Virus record (IMG/VR): IMGVR_UViG_3300009104_000975
Coordinates: 20,221-84,220 of that record
DNA from: a virus
Direction: 5' to 3' (one strand)
Length of the DNA: 64,000 bases
The notes beneath the pieces are model-generated. The model worked only from the letters and a program-made list of their open reading frames with translations. It was not told the DNA's origin and did not search any database. The position numbers and the translations under genes are program-made. Positions 43,907-53,054 of the stretch are shown here, piece by piece; position 1 is the stretch's first letter, and the number at the start of each line of letters is the position of its first letter.

Positions 43907-44723
43907 TACGTTCTGCTATACATAGCTCAGGTTTGAGCAAACTCTCATTTAATATATCAGCTTCAAAGCATTGTAACTTTGTGCCATATACAATTTGGTG
44001 TGTAATCCATTGTGCATTAAAGAACCAAATATCACCTGGATCAAATGTAATATAATGTAACGGGTGATGAAATTGATCCCATTTCTGTTCGTTCCAAACA
44101 CAACGATTACGAATTTCTGTTATAAAAGAATGTATATTTTCTTTATCAAGTTCACCTAATTTAAAGTCATCATAATATTCTTTATATAGTTGTTCTACGT
44201 CTGGACCAAATGTTAGTACTCTTGAACGTTTTTTGTCTAGTTGTACAAACATACGTATTTGTTGCTCGTTGCCAGTATGCTGTTCGTCTAGTTCATCTAA
44301 ATGTAATTTATTTTCTACTAATGTATTATATCTATGACTAAGCATACGTTCACTTGTTTTATAATGTGGGAACAACATATTAAATATTTCATTCCAGCCT
44401 TCTTGTGATTGTTTATGTTTTTTATGAAATACATCTATTTGTTCTTCAGTCCAATCACGTTCATCACGTAGTCTGTCACGTTTTTTAATATGACTATTAT
44501 ACCATGGCATAATCCATTTATTATCTGGAATAGTCCAATCTGGTAAGTCGTCATAGTATTCGTAGTCTAGGTTTGGTATAGTTAGATTCTTAATAACTAC
44601 AGGCCAGCCGCTCTCAAAAGCAGTATACAGCCTATAATTGTCTTCTAAATCTTGGGTGTTAGCGTCGAATATATTGACGATAAAATCATCTTTTGCTCTA
44701 ATATCTTTAGCAATACGGGTCAT
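43893..44723 (-). CDS. DSBH/oxygenase-like protein on the minus strand
   Basis: 276 residues, the only confident gene on the minus strand. H141-x-D143 (LHLDELDE) and a distal H242 (WITHQIVYG) fit a cupin-type or 2OG-Fe oxygenase fold. It ends 14 nt inside the preceding rSAM gene. Its promoter would lie in the 44724-44819 gap; a weak TTGACG (minus strand, near 44782-44787) is the only candidate -35. Confidence 0.6.
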   Translation of the reverse strand: MTRIAKDIRAKDDFIVNIFDANTQDLEDNYRLYTAFESGWPVVIKNLTIPNLDYEYYDDLPDWTIPDNKWIMPWYNSHIKKRDRLRDERDWTEEQIDVFHKKHKQSQEGWNEIFNMLFPHYKTSERMLSHRYNTLVENKLHLDELDEQHTGNEQQIRMFVQLDKKRSRVLTFGPDVEQLYKEYYDDFKLGELDKENIHSFITEIRNRCVWNEQKWDQFHHPLHYITFDPGDIWFFNAQWITHQIVYGTKLQCFEADILNESLLKPELCIAERIKYF

Positions 44724-44743
44724 ATAACCTCCATTAAATCTTT

Positions 44744-44787
44744 AGATAAATACTAATATATTTATGCAAGTAAATTCTGGGCGTCAA
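44744..44787. promoter_or_regulatory. Divergent intergenic region with late element
   Basis: The 96-nt gap between the minus-strand gene and 44820 has ATAAATAC at 44746-44753 on the + strand, and CGTCAA (minus-strand TTGACG) at 44782-44787. A minus -10 box at the right spacing is poor. RBS AAGAG for the + gene. Confidence 0.35.
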
Positions 44788-44819
44788 CCATTAAATAATT
44801 CAAACATAAAAGAGAAAAT

Positions 44820-45905
44820 ATGACAAAAGCAGTTAACGTATGGAGTGAATTTCAACCACTTAAAAAAATAATACTTGGTGCACCGTTTCCACCTGAAACA
44901 TTTGATTGGCATAAAGACGAGGAAACTCGTACTGTTATGCGTCAAATATTCAAAGAAACCGCAGAAGATATTGAAATACTTGCAAAATTATTAGAAGATA
45001 GAGGTATTGAGGTACTGCGTCCTAGTAATATTTTTACAATTACAGGTGAAGAACAAATACAATTACCTTGGATGCATTGTGGATTTCCTAACCACCCACT
45101 AATGCCACGCGATACATTAATGCCTTATGGTAACAGTATATTTGAATTATTTACAGGTAGCGATAATCGTTACTTTGAGAATCTGGCTTACTATGATCAT
45201 TGTTCGCAATGGTTTAAAGAAGGAGCCGATTGGGTTAGTATGCCAGGAGTATTAGTAGAGAGTGGTAAGAAATATGACCACTTTGTTGCAAACGATCGAG
45301 TACTTTATCACGCGGCAAATATGATAAAGTGCGGACGCCATGTGTTATTCAGCCAGCCGTATGAGGGCGATAGCAAACGTGGTAGGGGTACGGAACTGGG
45401 CCGTGAATGGATCCAACGTGAAATAAAGTTGAGATATCCTAATACCGAATTTTTGGACATTCCAGTAGGAGGACACATCGACGGCAAGATAGCTCTACTA
45501 AAACCTGGTGTACTAATGACTTGGAATAGAAATTGGGTACCTGATGAAATGAAGCATTGGCACATTATTGAAGTAGCAGATGATTTTGATATGCCTGAAG
45601 ACTTTCAACAAACTCGTAAACGTAGATTCCACAAAGACTATGTAAGCAAATGGTTAAGCCATTGGGTAGGTTGCCCAGATGAAAGTGTGTTTGATGTTAA
45701 CGTATTATCGTTAGATGAAAGCACTGTTATTTGTACAGGCAAAAATGAACAAGCATTTGCAGAAATGGAAGCACATGGAATTGAACCAATATACTGGAAC
45801 TTTAGACATCAGTACTTTTGGGACGGAGGCATACATTGCCTAACAAGCGATATTGTAAGAGAAGGCAATTGCAACGATTACATAACTAACAAGAGATATT
45901 ATTAA
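44820..45905 (+). CDS. Amidinotransferase-family protein
   Basis: 361 residues. H219 (VGGHIDGK), C340 (GGIHCLTSD) and D98 (MPRDT) fit the Cys-His-Asp set of glycine/inosamine amidinotransferases and arginine deiminases. The family transfers an amidino group from arginine to an amine. It starts a same-strand rSAM/tailoring run. Substrate unknown; the cyclitol amidinotransferase of aminoglycoside pathways is the closest chemical precedent. Confidence 0.75.
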   Translation: MTKAVNVWSEFQPLKKIILGAPFPPETFDWHKDEETRTVMRQIFKETAEDIEILAKLLEDRGIEVLRPSNIFTITGEEQIQLPWMHCGFPNHPLMPRDTLMPYGNSIFELFTGSDNRYFENLAYYDHCSQWFKEGADWVSMPGVLVESGKKYDHFVANDRVLYHAANMIKCGRHVLFSQPYEGDSKRGRGTELGREWIQREIKLRYPNTEFLDIPVGGHIDGKIALLKPGVLMTWNRNWVPDEMKHWHIIEVADDFDMPEDFQQTRKRRFHKDYVSKWLSHWVGCPDESVFDVNVLSLDESTVICTGKNEQAFAEMEAHGIEPIYWNFRHQYFWDGGIHCLTSDIVREGNCNDYITNKRYY

Positions 45906-47005
45906 TGAACTGGTATAGACAAATACATAAACTACAAATAGACGTAACTAGTCACTGTAATGCAAGATGTGGTGCATGTATAAGAAATATAAGTGGCGGG
46001 AAAACAAGACCTGGATTAAAACTATCTCATTTTGATCTTGATGTATGGAAAAGAATGGCAAGAGAAGATACCAAAGGTTGGTGGGTTAGACAATTAACAT
46101 TAAATGGAAATTGGGGCGACCCGATGATGCACCCAGATTTAGTAGAAATGCTAGAATTTTGGATAGATCAACATCCAGAAAGTTTTATTTCAATTGCAAC
46201 AAATGGAAGTATGCGTGGAACTCAATTTTGGGCAGACCTTGCTAAAGTATTAAGACAAGGTTCTCATCATAAAATTGATTTTGCTGTAGACGGAATGGAA
46301 GATACTCATCATTTATATAGAAGAAGAACCGTGTTTTCTAAATTAACAGAAAATATTAAAAGTTTCACTGACGCAGGTGGAAACGCAAATGTACAAATGA
46401 CTATGTTTGAACATAACAAACATCAAATTGAAGAAGTTAAAGAATTATCAAGGCAGTTAGGAGTACGAGAGTTTGTCGCAAGAAGAAGTCACAGTGCAGA
46501 AATGCAAATTATAGATGAGGGTGAAGACTATCATATAAGTGGATATTATCCATCAAATGATAAAAATTATATTGTTGGAACCGATAAACCGCAAATGTCA
46601 GCACGGTTTGAAGAAAATGACCATCCAGTAAGTGATAATAGAGATAGAATATGGCTAAGGGCAAATGACATATTTGAAGAATTAAACGAAAATCATATAC
46701 CAAGCAAATGTCCATGGAAGGACGAAGGTGAAGTACAAATTGATCCATGGGGTACTGTATGGCCGTGTTGTCATATAAGTTTATATGGTGGCGATAGGGC
46801 ATCAGAATCTATGTCTATAGCTAGTGACTTTAGCCAAGAAGCAGAAGATGATAATTTAATTAATAAAGGTCAGAGAGATAATAACTTACATGATAATTCG
46901 TTAAAAGATATATTAAACGGCTATTGGTTTAATGATATATTAAACAATGCAATAGAAAATGCAGATTGGAAAGTATGTAGAAAGAATTGTGGGGTGTGTA
47001 AATAA
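45905..47005 (+). CDS. Radical SAM protein with C-terminal SPASM
   Basis: 366 residues. CNARCGAC at C18/C22/C25; WGDPMMHP in place of GGEP. SPASM cysteines in CPWKDEG, WPCCHIS and CRKNCGVCK at the end. It is the single-chain counterpart of the split gene at 17331-18270. TAATG junctions both sides. Confidence 0.82.
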   Translation: MNWYRQIHKLQIDVTSHCNARCGACIRNISGGKTRPGLKLSHFDLDVWKRMAREDTKGWWVRQLTLNGNWGDPMMHPDLVEMLEFWIDQHPESFISIATNGSMRGTQFWADLAKVLRQGSHHKIDFAVDGMEDTHHLYRRRTVFSKLTENIKSFTDAGGNANVQMTMFEHNKHQIEEVKELSRQLGVREFVARRSHSAEMQIIDEGEDYHISGYYPSNDKNYIVGTDKPQMSARFEENDHPVSDNRDRIWLRANDIFEELNENHIPSKCPWKDEGEVQIDPWGTVWPCCHISLYGGDRASESMSIASDFSQEAEDDNLINKGQRDNNLHDNSLKDILNGYWFNDILNNAIENADWKVCRKNCGVCK

Positions 47006-48255
47006 TGTACGTTAATCCAATGTTAAACGATACTCGCTATCCAACGTGCCTTGCACCTTGGAACGCATTGACTATTAAATGGGGTGGTAATGTATTGCCG
47101 GACATTATCTATAATGGAAAATTTGGTAACATTACAAAACAAACATTACCTGAAATTTTGAATAGTGACGAAGCAGTAGCATTAAGAAAGTCACACGCAG
47201 ATAGAATAGTACCTAAGGCATGTTTGGCGTGTACTAAAAAAGAACAAAGCGGCAAAAGCCGTAGAATGTATTTTTGGGATAAACTAGATGAAGATGTAAA
47301 ACGTGGTAGTATTAAAAATACCGTAGACAGTAAGCCCGATATACGTTATTTAGACTTTACAATTAGTAATAAATGCAACCTAGCATGTATACATTGTAAC
47401 CCATTTGTTAGCACAGGTTGGACCAAAGACGGAAAGAAATTAAACAAAGAAGCACCAGAATACTGGACTCAACAACAAATTGGTTATCACGGTGTGGAAG
47501 ATATGTCATTCCTTGATAACTTATTTGCAGACCCAGAATATTTTCGTAACTTACAGTGGGTAGCACTAAGAGGCGGCGAACCTTTATATGATGAAAGTTG
47601 TAAAGCAATATTACAATGGTTTATTGATCAAGGACTAGCAAAAAACATTATGTTAGATATTAGTACAAATGCAACAGTATTTGATGAAGATTTTCAAAAA
47701 ATATTTAAACATTTTAAGCACATTGAATTACTTATTAGTATAGAAGCAGTTGACGAATTATATAGTGTAGTACGTGGTGGACAATACACATTTGAAGATT
47801 TAGAAAGAAACATAGAAAAGTTTTACGAATACCCAAACATTGAAGTTGTGTTTGCCGTGACAGTTATGCTAACAAATGTATTTGGGTTAGATAAAGTATG
47901 GAATTGGTTTAAAGAAAAACATGTACATAGAGCAAGTATAAGCATGAGCAACGTAGTAGTAAATCCTACATACCTCAATATTGCATTCATGCCAGACGTA
48001 TTAAAGTACATTATGTATGATAAATTACTACAGATTCCAGATCAAAGCATTTGGCCTAAAGGAAGTTATCATGCAGATGAAATACATTATCAAACAGGCA
48101 TCCATGCTATTCGTGACGGATTACAAGTTGAAGTAGACGAAGCAGAACAAAAAAAGCAATGGAATTGGTTTGTTAAGTATACTGAAGACTTGGATAGATT
48201 ACGTGGCACAGACACGTTTGCACTAATAAAGGAATTAAAATTATATAATGAATAA
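47005..48255 (+). CDS. N-twitch-type radical SAM protein lacking PCC
   Basis: 416 residues. C15 (TCLAPWN), C73/C76 (CLAC) and core CNLACIHC at C124/C128/C131. The usual PCC pair is absent: the site reads NVLPDIIYNGKFG. Conserved tail DLDRLRGTDTF. The lost pair means a different or incomplete auxiliary cluster. Confidence 0.8.
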   Translation: MYVNPMLNDTRYPTCLAPWNALTIKWGGNVLPDIIYNGKFGNITKQTLPEILNSDEAVALRKSHADRIVPKACLACTKKEQSGKSRRMYFWDKLDEDVKRGSIKNTVDSKPDIRYLDFTISNKCNLACIHCNPFVSTGWTKDGKKLNKEAPEYWTQQQIGYHGVEDMSFLDNLFADPEYFRNLQWVALRGGEPLYDESCKAILQWFIDQGLAKNIMLDISTNATVFDEDFQKIFKHFKHIELLISIEAVDELYSVVRGGQYTFEDLERNIEKFYEYPNIEVVFAVTVMLTNVFGLDKVWNWFKEKHVHRASISMSNVVVNPTYLNIAFMPDVLKYIMYDKLLQIPDQSIWPKGSYHADEIHYQTGIHAIRDGLQVEVDEAEQKKQWNWFVKYTEDLDRLRGTDTFALIKELKLYNE

Positions 48256-49153
48256 CCCAGACTTTGGAAAAACAGGAAACAGTGTATGGAACCAACCATA
48301 TTTTGATTATTTAAATGAAACATTCTTTCCTAATATAGATATATCAACACTAGCTGATGAATCTAACATTATGTTGGATAGATATCAAGGATGGATTGAA
48401 AGCAGTAAACTAAACAAGTTTAATGGACTAGATGCATTTCCTTATCGTTTTGCAAGTGTAGGAACTACACAAACATTAGATTGGTGGCATTACTATTGCT
48501 CAGTAAATAATCTTAACCTTAAAATGTTTAGAGGCGAGTACCCGTATAATAGAGATGTTTATATGCAAAAGAAAATAGAATGGTCACATAGTATTGACGA
48601 CATAGGATTAACACAAGGCGATGCAGTTTTAGTAAGTGTACCATTTAGTGGTACTGGGCGTGTTCCTGAAAGGTGGAACGATATAATTAAAATATGTAAT
48701 CAATTAAAAATTCCAGTACTAGTAGATTGTGCATGGTTTGGAACTTGTTTTGATATTGAAATAAATTTAGATGAACCGTGTATTAAAATGGTTGTGTTTA
48801 GTACTACAAAAGGATTAAGTTGTGGTAACTGGCGTAGTGGTATTGTATTCTCACGTATAAACGAAGGTAGTTTAGAAGTACAAACAGATTGGAATCATGG
48901 AAATCATTTAGCGACAGCAATTGCTAACAGGCTTATGGAAAAATTTGGACCCGACACTATTCCTAAAAAATATTTAGATTCACATATTGCTGTATGTGAA
49001 CATTATGGATTTGAAATGACAAACACAGTACATATTGCACTAGCACCAAAAGGACCTAAGTATGATGAGTTTCATAGAGATGGAATATATAACAGAATTA
49101 ATATTGCAAAAGCATTAAAACGTCACAAAACAAAAGGAAACTTTTATGAATAG
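48248..49153 (+). CDS. PLP-dependent aminotransferase-like protein
   Basis: 301 residues. D160 (VLVDCAWFG) and K188 (FSTTKGLSCG) fit fold type I PLP enzymes: the Asp that holds the pyridine N and the Schiff-base Lys. It is shorter than most of the class (about 400). It overlaps both neighbours by 8 nt within the rSAM array, so it probably works on the same product. Confidence 0.65.
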   Translation: MNNPDFGKTGNSVWNQPYFDYLNETFFPNIDISTLADESNIMLDRYQGWIESSKLNKFNGLDAFPYRFASVGTTQTLDWWHYYCSVNNLNLKMFRGEYPYNRDVYMQKKIEWSHSIDDIGLTQGDAVLVSVPFSGTGRVPERWNDIIKICNQLKIPVLVDCAWFGTCFDIEINLDEPCIKMVVFSTTKGLSCGNWRSGIVFSRINEGSLEVQTDWNHGNHLATAIANRLMEKFGPDTIPKKYLDSHIAVCEHYGFEMTNTVHIALAPKGPKYDEFHRDGIYNRINIAKALKRHKTKGNFYE

Positions 49154-50285
49154 ACTACCTAGTAATGCCTGTGCTTATCCATTTAAAGCAGAGATGCTTA
49201 TGCATGGACAACCTTCTACACCTTGTTGTAGATTCCATAATAGGTTTCTTACAGATAGAGGGTTTGATGAGATACGTGAAACAATGATGCGTAACGAATG
49301 GCACCCTGGTTGTTATAAATGTAAGTCAGATGAAGAAATGAAAGGTAGCAGTATGAGAACTGAAGCTGATGAATTTTTTGATGACTTTACTGATAGAATA
49401 CGTTTAGAGTATTTAGAAATAACAGTAGGTAGACTTTGTAACTTGGCTTGTTTAAGTTGCGGAAGTGACTTTAGTCACACCTGGGATAAAGATGAACTTG
49501 CATTAGGTATTAGTGACGAGGCAAAAATAAAGAAGTTAAAGGAAGTACAAGAATACGACTTAGATAATTTAGACTTAGGTAAATTAGAGCATGTTAAGTT
49601 TATTAAAGTAACAGGTGGAGAACCATTTTTGCATAGACAGTTTTTAAACTTAGTCGTTAGATTAGCGGACAGCGGACTAGCAGGACAGATCGACTTAGAA
49701 ATATTTACAAACTGTACATGGTATCCAGCAAAACTAGAATTAGATGCATTGTTAAAATTTAAACGTATACAACTAAGTCCTAGCATTGATGGAGTTGAAA
49801 GTACAAACGACCTTCTACGTTACCCTAGTAAATGGAATAAAATTGAGACTACACTTGACAAGTGGATAGAGCTTAAAGACGCTACAGGACGCTTAAAAAT
49901 AGCTACAGCCACCACTATAAGCGTCATTAACGCTCCACAGATGCATGAGTTTATACATTGGGCAAGAGTGCATAAAGGAATAGGAGTAATGCTACAAACA
50001 GTATATGAACCTCATTATTTAAGTGTTGAGCATTGGAGCAATGAATATAGAAGATTATTAAAACTAACAATAGATCAACAATACATGGGTTTTAATAAAA
50101 ATAGCAATAAGTTTGATGCTAGTTATAAACTATTAAACAATTTGTGTTCTGTTGTAACTAATGCACAGAATGATAAAACAGAAGAATACATAATAGAGCT
50201 AAAAAGAATATTAGCACATCGTGGACAAGATATAAGCATGGCTCCTAAGTTTGCTAATATATTAAAGTATATGAATTATGATTAA
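49146..50285 (+). CDS. N-twitch radical SAM protein
   Basis: 379 residues. ACAYPF start, TPCCRF, CYKC; core CNLACLSC at C98/C102/C105; GGEP motif. Ends LAHRGQDISMAPKFANIL. 8-nt overlaps to both sides. Confidence 0.85.
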   Translation: MNRLPSNACAYPFKAEMLMHGQPSTPCCRFHNRFLTDRGFDEIRETMMRNEWHPGCYKCKSDEEMKGSSMRTEADEFFDDFTDRIRLEYLEITVGRLCNLACLSCGSDFSHTWDKDELALGISDEAKIKKLKEVQEYDLDNLDLGKLEHVKFIKVTGGEPFLHRQFLNLVVRLADSGLAGQIDLEIFTNCTWYPAKLELDALLKFKRIQLSPSIDGVESTNDLLRYPSKWNKIETTLDKWIELKDATGRLKIATATTISVINAPQMHEFIHWARVHKGIGVMLQTVYEPHYLSVEHWSNEYRRLLKLTIDQQYMGFNKNSNKFDASYKLLNNLCSVVTNAQNDKTEEYIIELKRILAHRGQDISMAPKFANILKYMNYD

Positions 50286-51507
50286 TAAAGAAAAACTAAA
50301 ACAAAGTAAAACATTTTGTATGTTACCATTTATGCATATCTACGGAACTGCAGGTGGAAACATAGTGCCTTGCTGTGAGGCGCAGGAGATACCATTGAAT
50401 AAGAAGAATGAAAGTGCTCTGGATAGTTGGAATAATGAAAACTACCGAGAGCTAAGACGTGCTCTGGCATCGGACGAAAGACCAGAACGCTGTAACGTGT
50501 GCTGGCACAACGAGGATAGTGGCATTGTGAGCAATCGTCAACAATGGGAAGATGACAATTGGGATGAATTTGCCAATGTCATAGAAGTTAATGATGACTA
50601 TAGTGTTAACAATAGCCCTAAGTGGATTGAACTCAAAGTTAGTAACTTCTGTAACCTAAAGTGCATTATGTGTAGCACACACAGCTCTTACAAACGTGTT
50701 AAGGATTTAGATATAATAACAAAGTATCAAGAAGCTGGGCACGAAACTAGATTACTAAGGCCAACAACACTATTTGACAGTTTAAATGAATGGCCCGAAC
50801 TATGGGACCATGTTCATACATTACAATTTACAGGTGGTGAGCCTATTATTAATAAAGAGCATTATGACTTATTAGATTCTATACCTCAGCAATTAAAGAA
50901 AAATATTAAATTACGTTATGCTAGTAATTTAAGTTATATAAAATTTAAACAATATGATTTAGTTAAAATTTGGAATGAATTTAAAAGTGTAAATATTAAA
51001 GTAAGTATGGACGGTATTAAAGGTGTGTATAACTTTATACGCCAAGATGGTGATTGGGATAATGTATATGCTAATATGCTGGTCCTTAACGCCGAACCAA
51101 CAATAGACGTAGCGGCTGGTATTACAATACAAGCACATAATATATTTCACTTACCAGAGTTTTATACATTTTGGAAAAACAGTGAAGTTGATTTGAGATT
51201 TATTACTGCTAACATTTTGCAAACACCTAGATACTTAGCACCAAGTGTCTGGCCAGCAGAATACAGAGAAGCAATTATTAATAAGTTAAAAAGTGCATTA
51301 AATGAACATCCAGAAATGCAAAAGTTTATAACGTATATGGAAAACAACCAGCCTAACATACGTGACTATGCAAAGATGAGAAAATATAATAGAGATTTAG
51401 AAGAAAGATACCCAAAGGATATAACATTAAAATCAATGGTAAATGACCATTTGGGTATGCAACCAGAAGATATGAAAGCAGTACATGAAAGGCTAACAAA
51501 TGATTAA
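50278..51507 (+). CDS. N-twitch radical SAM protein
   Basis: 409 residues. C14 (FCMLPF), C32-C33 (PCC), C72/C75 (CNVC), core CNLKCIMC at C125/C129/C132. GGEP present. 8-nt overlap into the ABM gene. Confidence 0.85.
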   Translation: MINKEKLKQSKTFCMLPFMHIYGTAGGNIVPCCEAQEIPLNKKNESALDSWNNENYRELRRALASDERPERCNVCWHNEDSGIVSNRQQWEDDNWDEFANVIEVNDDYSVNNSPKWIELKVSNFCNLKCIMCSTHSSYKRVKDLDIITKYQEAGHETRLLRPTTLFDSLNEWPELWDHVHTLQFTGGEPIINKEHYDLLDSIPQQLKKNIKLRYASNLSYIKFKQYDLVKIWNEFKSVNIKVSMDGIKGVYNFIRQDGDWDNVYANMLVLNAEPTIDVAAGITIQAHNIFHLPEFYTFWKNSEVDLRFITANILQTPRYLAPSVWPAEYREAIINKLKSALNEHPEMQKFITYMENNQPNIRDYAKMRKYNRDLEERYPKDITLKSMVNDHLGMQPEDMKAVHERLTND

Positions 51508-51781
51508 AGTATTTTTTATAGCAAAGATTAAAAATTTTAACGATGACTATTATGATTATAGTAAACGGGTCAGAGAAAAAGCAGAAACACTTCCTGGCTT
51601 CATTGATATAATATCTGAAGAAAAAGATGATGTTGAAATAACAATTAGCTCATGGAAAACTAAAGAAGATGTTGAAGCCTGGAGAAAAGATCCTTTACAC
51701 ATGGAAGCAAAAGCAAGAGCACATGAGTGGTATTATTGGGTTAAAGGAATACATGTAGAGGCAGTAGATGAAAAAAGGTGA
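51500..51781 (+). CDS. ABM-domain small monooxygenase-like protein
   Basis: 93 residues: IKVFFIAKIK start, LPGFIDIISEE, and EAWRKDPLHMEAKARAHEWY match the antibiotic biosynthesis monooxygenase (dimeric ferredoxin-like barrel) fold. Such proteins oxidise quinols, degrade haem, or act as cyclases. Overlaps both the rSAM gene and 51768. Confidence 0.7.
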   Translation: MIKVFFIAKIKNFNDDYYDYSKRVREKAETLPGFIDIISEEKDDVEITISSWKTKEDVEAWRKDPLHMEAKARAHEWYYWVKGIHVEAVDEKR

Positions 51782-53054
51782 GAAGGATTGGGATTATCAA
51801 TTTGTTAGTGACTGTGAAGTTGTAAATGTTTTTATACCAAAAAACACACACCTTAGCGGACATGAAGAATTAAAACAAAAACTACAAATGCTACAGCAAG
51901 TAGAGTGTGACAATCACTTGACTTCTAGCATAGTGAATTTGTATAATACTAGTAGCATTGAATGGATAGAACATGTTAGAAAAATGGGACACAAATATGT
52001 TGCATTTTGGTTCGACGGATGCTGGCCTAAAACGGATGGACTTGAAAAGAAAATATTAAACTATATAAAACGTTTGGAAAAGAAAGACTGGATTACAGCA
52101 GTACATCCAAAGTTTTTAGATAGTTTAATGTTGTTGAATATAGATGAATTTATTGCCTGGCCAGCTAAAGCACCTAACTTTGGAAATTATGAGTTTTGGG
52201 CGGAAAATTGGATAAGTGATTGTACTGTAGAATTAAGTCTAACAATACAAAGAAACATTGTAGTAGGTGCTCCACAAACAGATCCACAGAACTTTTTAAA
52301 TGGGTTAATGGGTAAAAAGTACACAGATCACACGATAGCAAGAGGGGCCAGAGTTATTATTAAACGTAAGAATATACCCAGTAGCCCTGTATATTTTGTT
52401 AATACAGAGCCAAGTAGTCCTAAGGTAGCAGAACACATAAAAAACACGGTATTTAAGCAATATGTGGGTGCTACAGCCGGGTTTAAACTGCTATATTACG
52501 CATATACGTACGGTTTAGATATAGATAGTACAAAGTTCGTATGGTACGATTTTGACGCACACAGCATTGAATTTAAGCGTCTAATGGTGGAAAAATGGGA
52601 CGGAAATGACTATCCAACGTTTGTTAAACAATGGTGTGAAGATAACCCTGATGCAAATACACAATTATTGCGATTTGTGAGTAAACAATGGTTAAATATA
52701 GTAGAACAGTTCGGTGGTATGGATAACTGGCTGGATTTTTGGATACAAGTAAAACTATGTAAACATGAATTTTTAAAGGTAGATCTTGTCCAAGATCATG
52801 ACAAAATAACAAAATTATTAGACAATAATTCAAGTACGTTTTTCTGGGCAAGTAACATATACAGTTATGTATTATTAAAAGTTATGAGTGAACCATTTAC
52901 ACTAGAAAACAGTTTTGCTAATCTAATAACAAGATTACAAGAAATAAACAAATGCTGGTTTTCAGGTACAGACCCCAATGATAATGATTTAACCTGTGAT
53001 GTAAAATGGGTACTTGGATACAGTACAAATGATAGTATAGGAACAGGAATATAA
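51768..53054 (+). CDS. Unrecognised protein, family A
   Basis: 428 residues, no family recognised. A clear paralogue of the next gene: both have VAFWxxGxWP-like (here VAFWFDGCWP), YFVNTE / YVLNTE, VWYDFDAHSIEFK / IWADYSPYAVKWM and FWASNIY / QCSNIFLY. The pattern of conserved Asp and Trp/Phe suggests a Rossmann-like or transferase fold, but that is a guess. Located between an ABM protein and an oxygenase. Confidence 0.6.
   Translation: MKKGEKDWDYQFVSDCEVVNVFIPKNTHLSGHEELKQKLQMLQQVECDNHLTSSIVNLYNTSSIEWIEHVRKMGHKYVAFWFDGCWPKTDGLEKKILNYIKRLEKKDWITAVHPKFLDSLMLLNIDEFIAWPAKAPNFGNYEFWAENWISDCTVELSLTIQRNIVVGAPQTDPQNFLNGLMGKKYTDHTIARGARVIIKRKNIPSSPVYFVNTEPSSPKVAEHIKNTVFKQYVGATAGFKLLYYAYTYGLDIDSTKFVWYDFDAHSIEFKRLMVEKWDGNDYPTFVKQWCEDNPDANTQLLRFVSKQWLNIVEQFGGMDNWLDFWIQVKLCKHEFLKVDLVQDHDKITKLLDNNSSTFFWASNIYSYVLLKVMSEPFTLENSFANLITRLQEINKCWFSGTDPNDNDLTCDVKWVLGYSTNDSIGTGI

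Noticed and set aside
43893-44787. Firm minus-strand promoter for 43893
   Set aside because: Only a -35-like box seen; -10 match at 17-nt spacing is poor.
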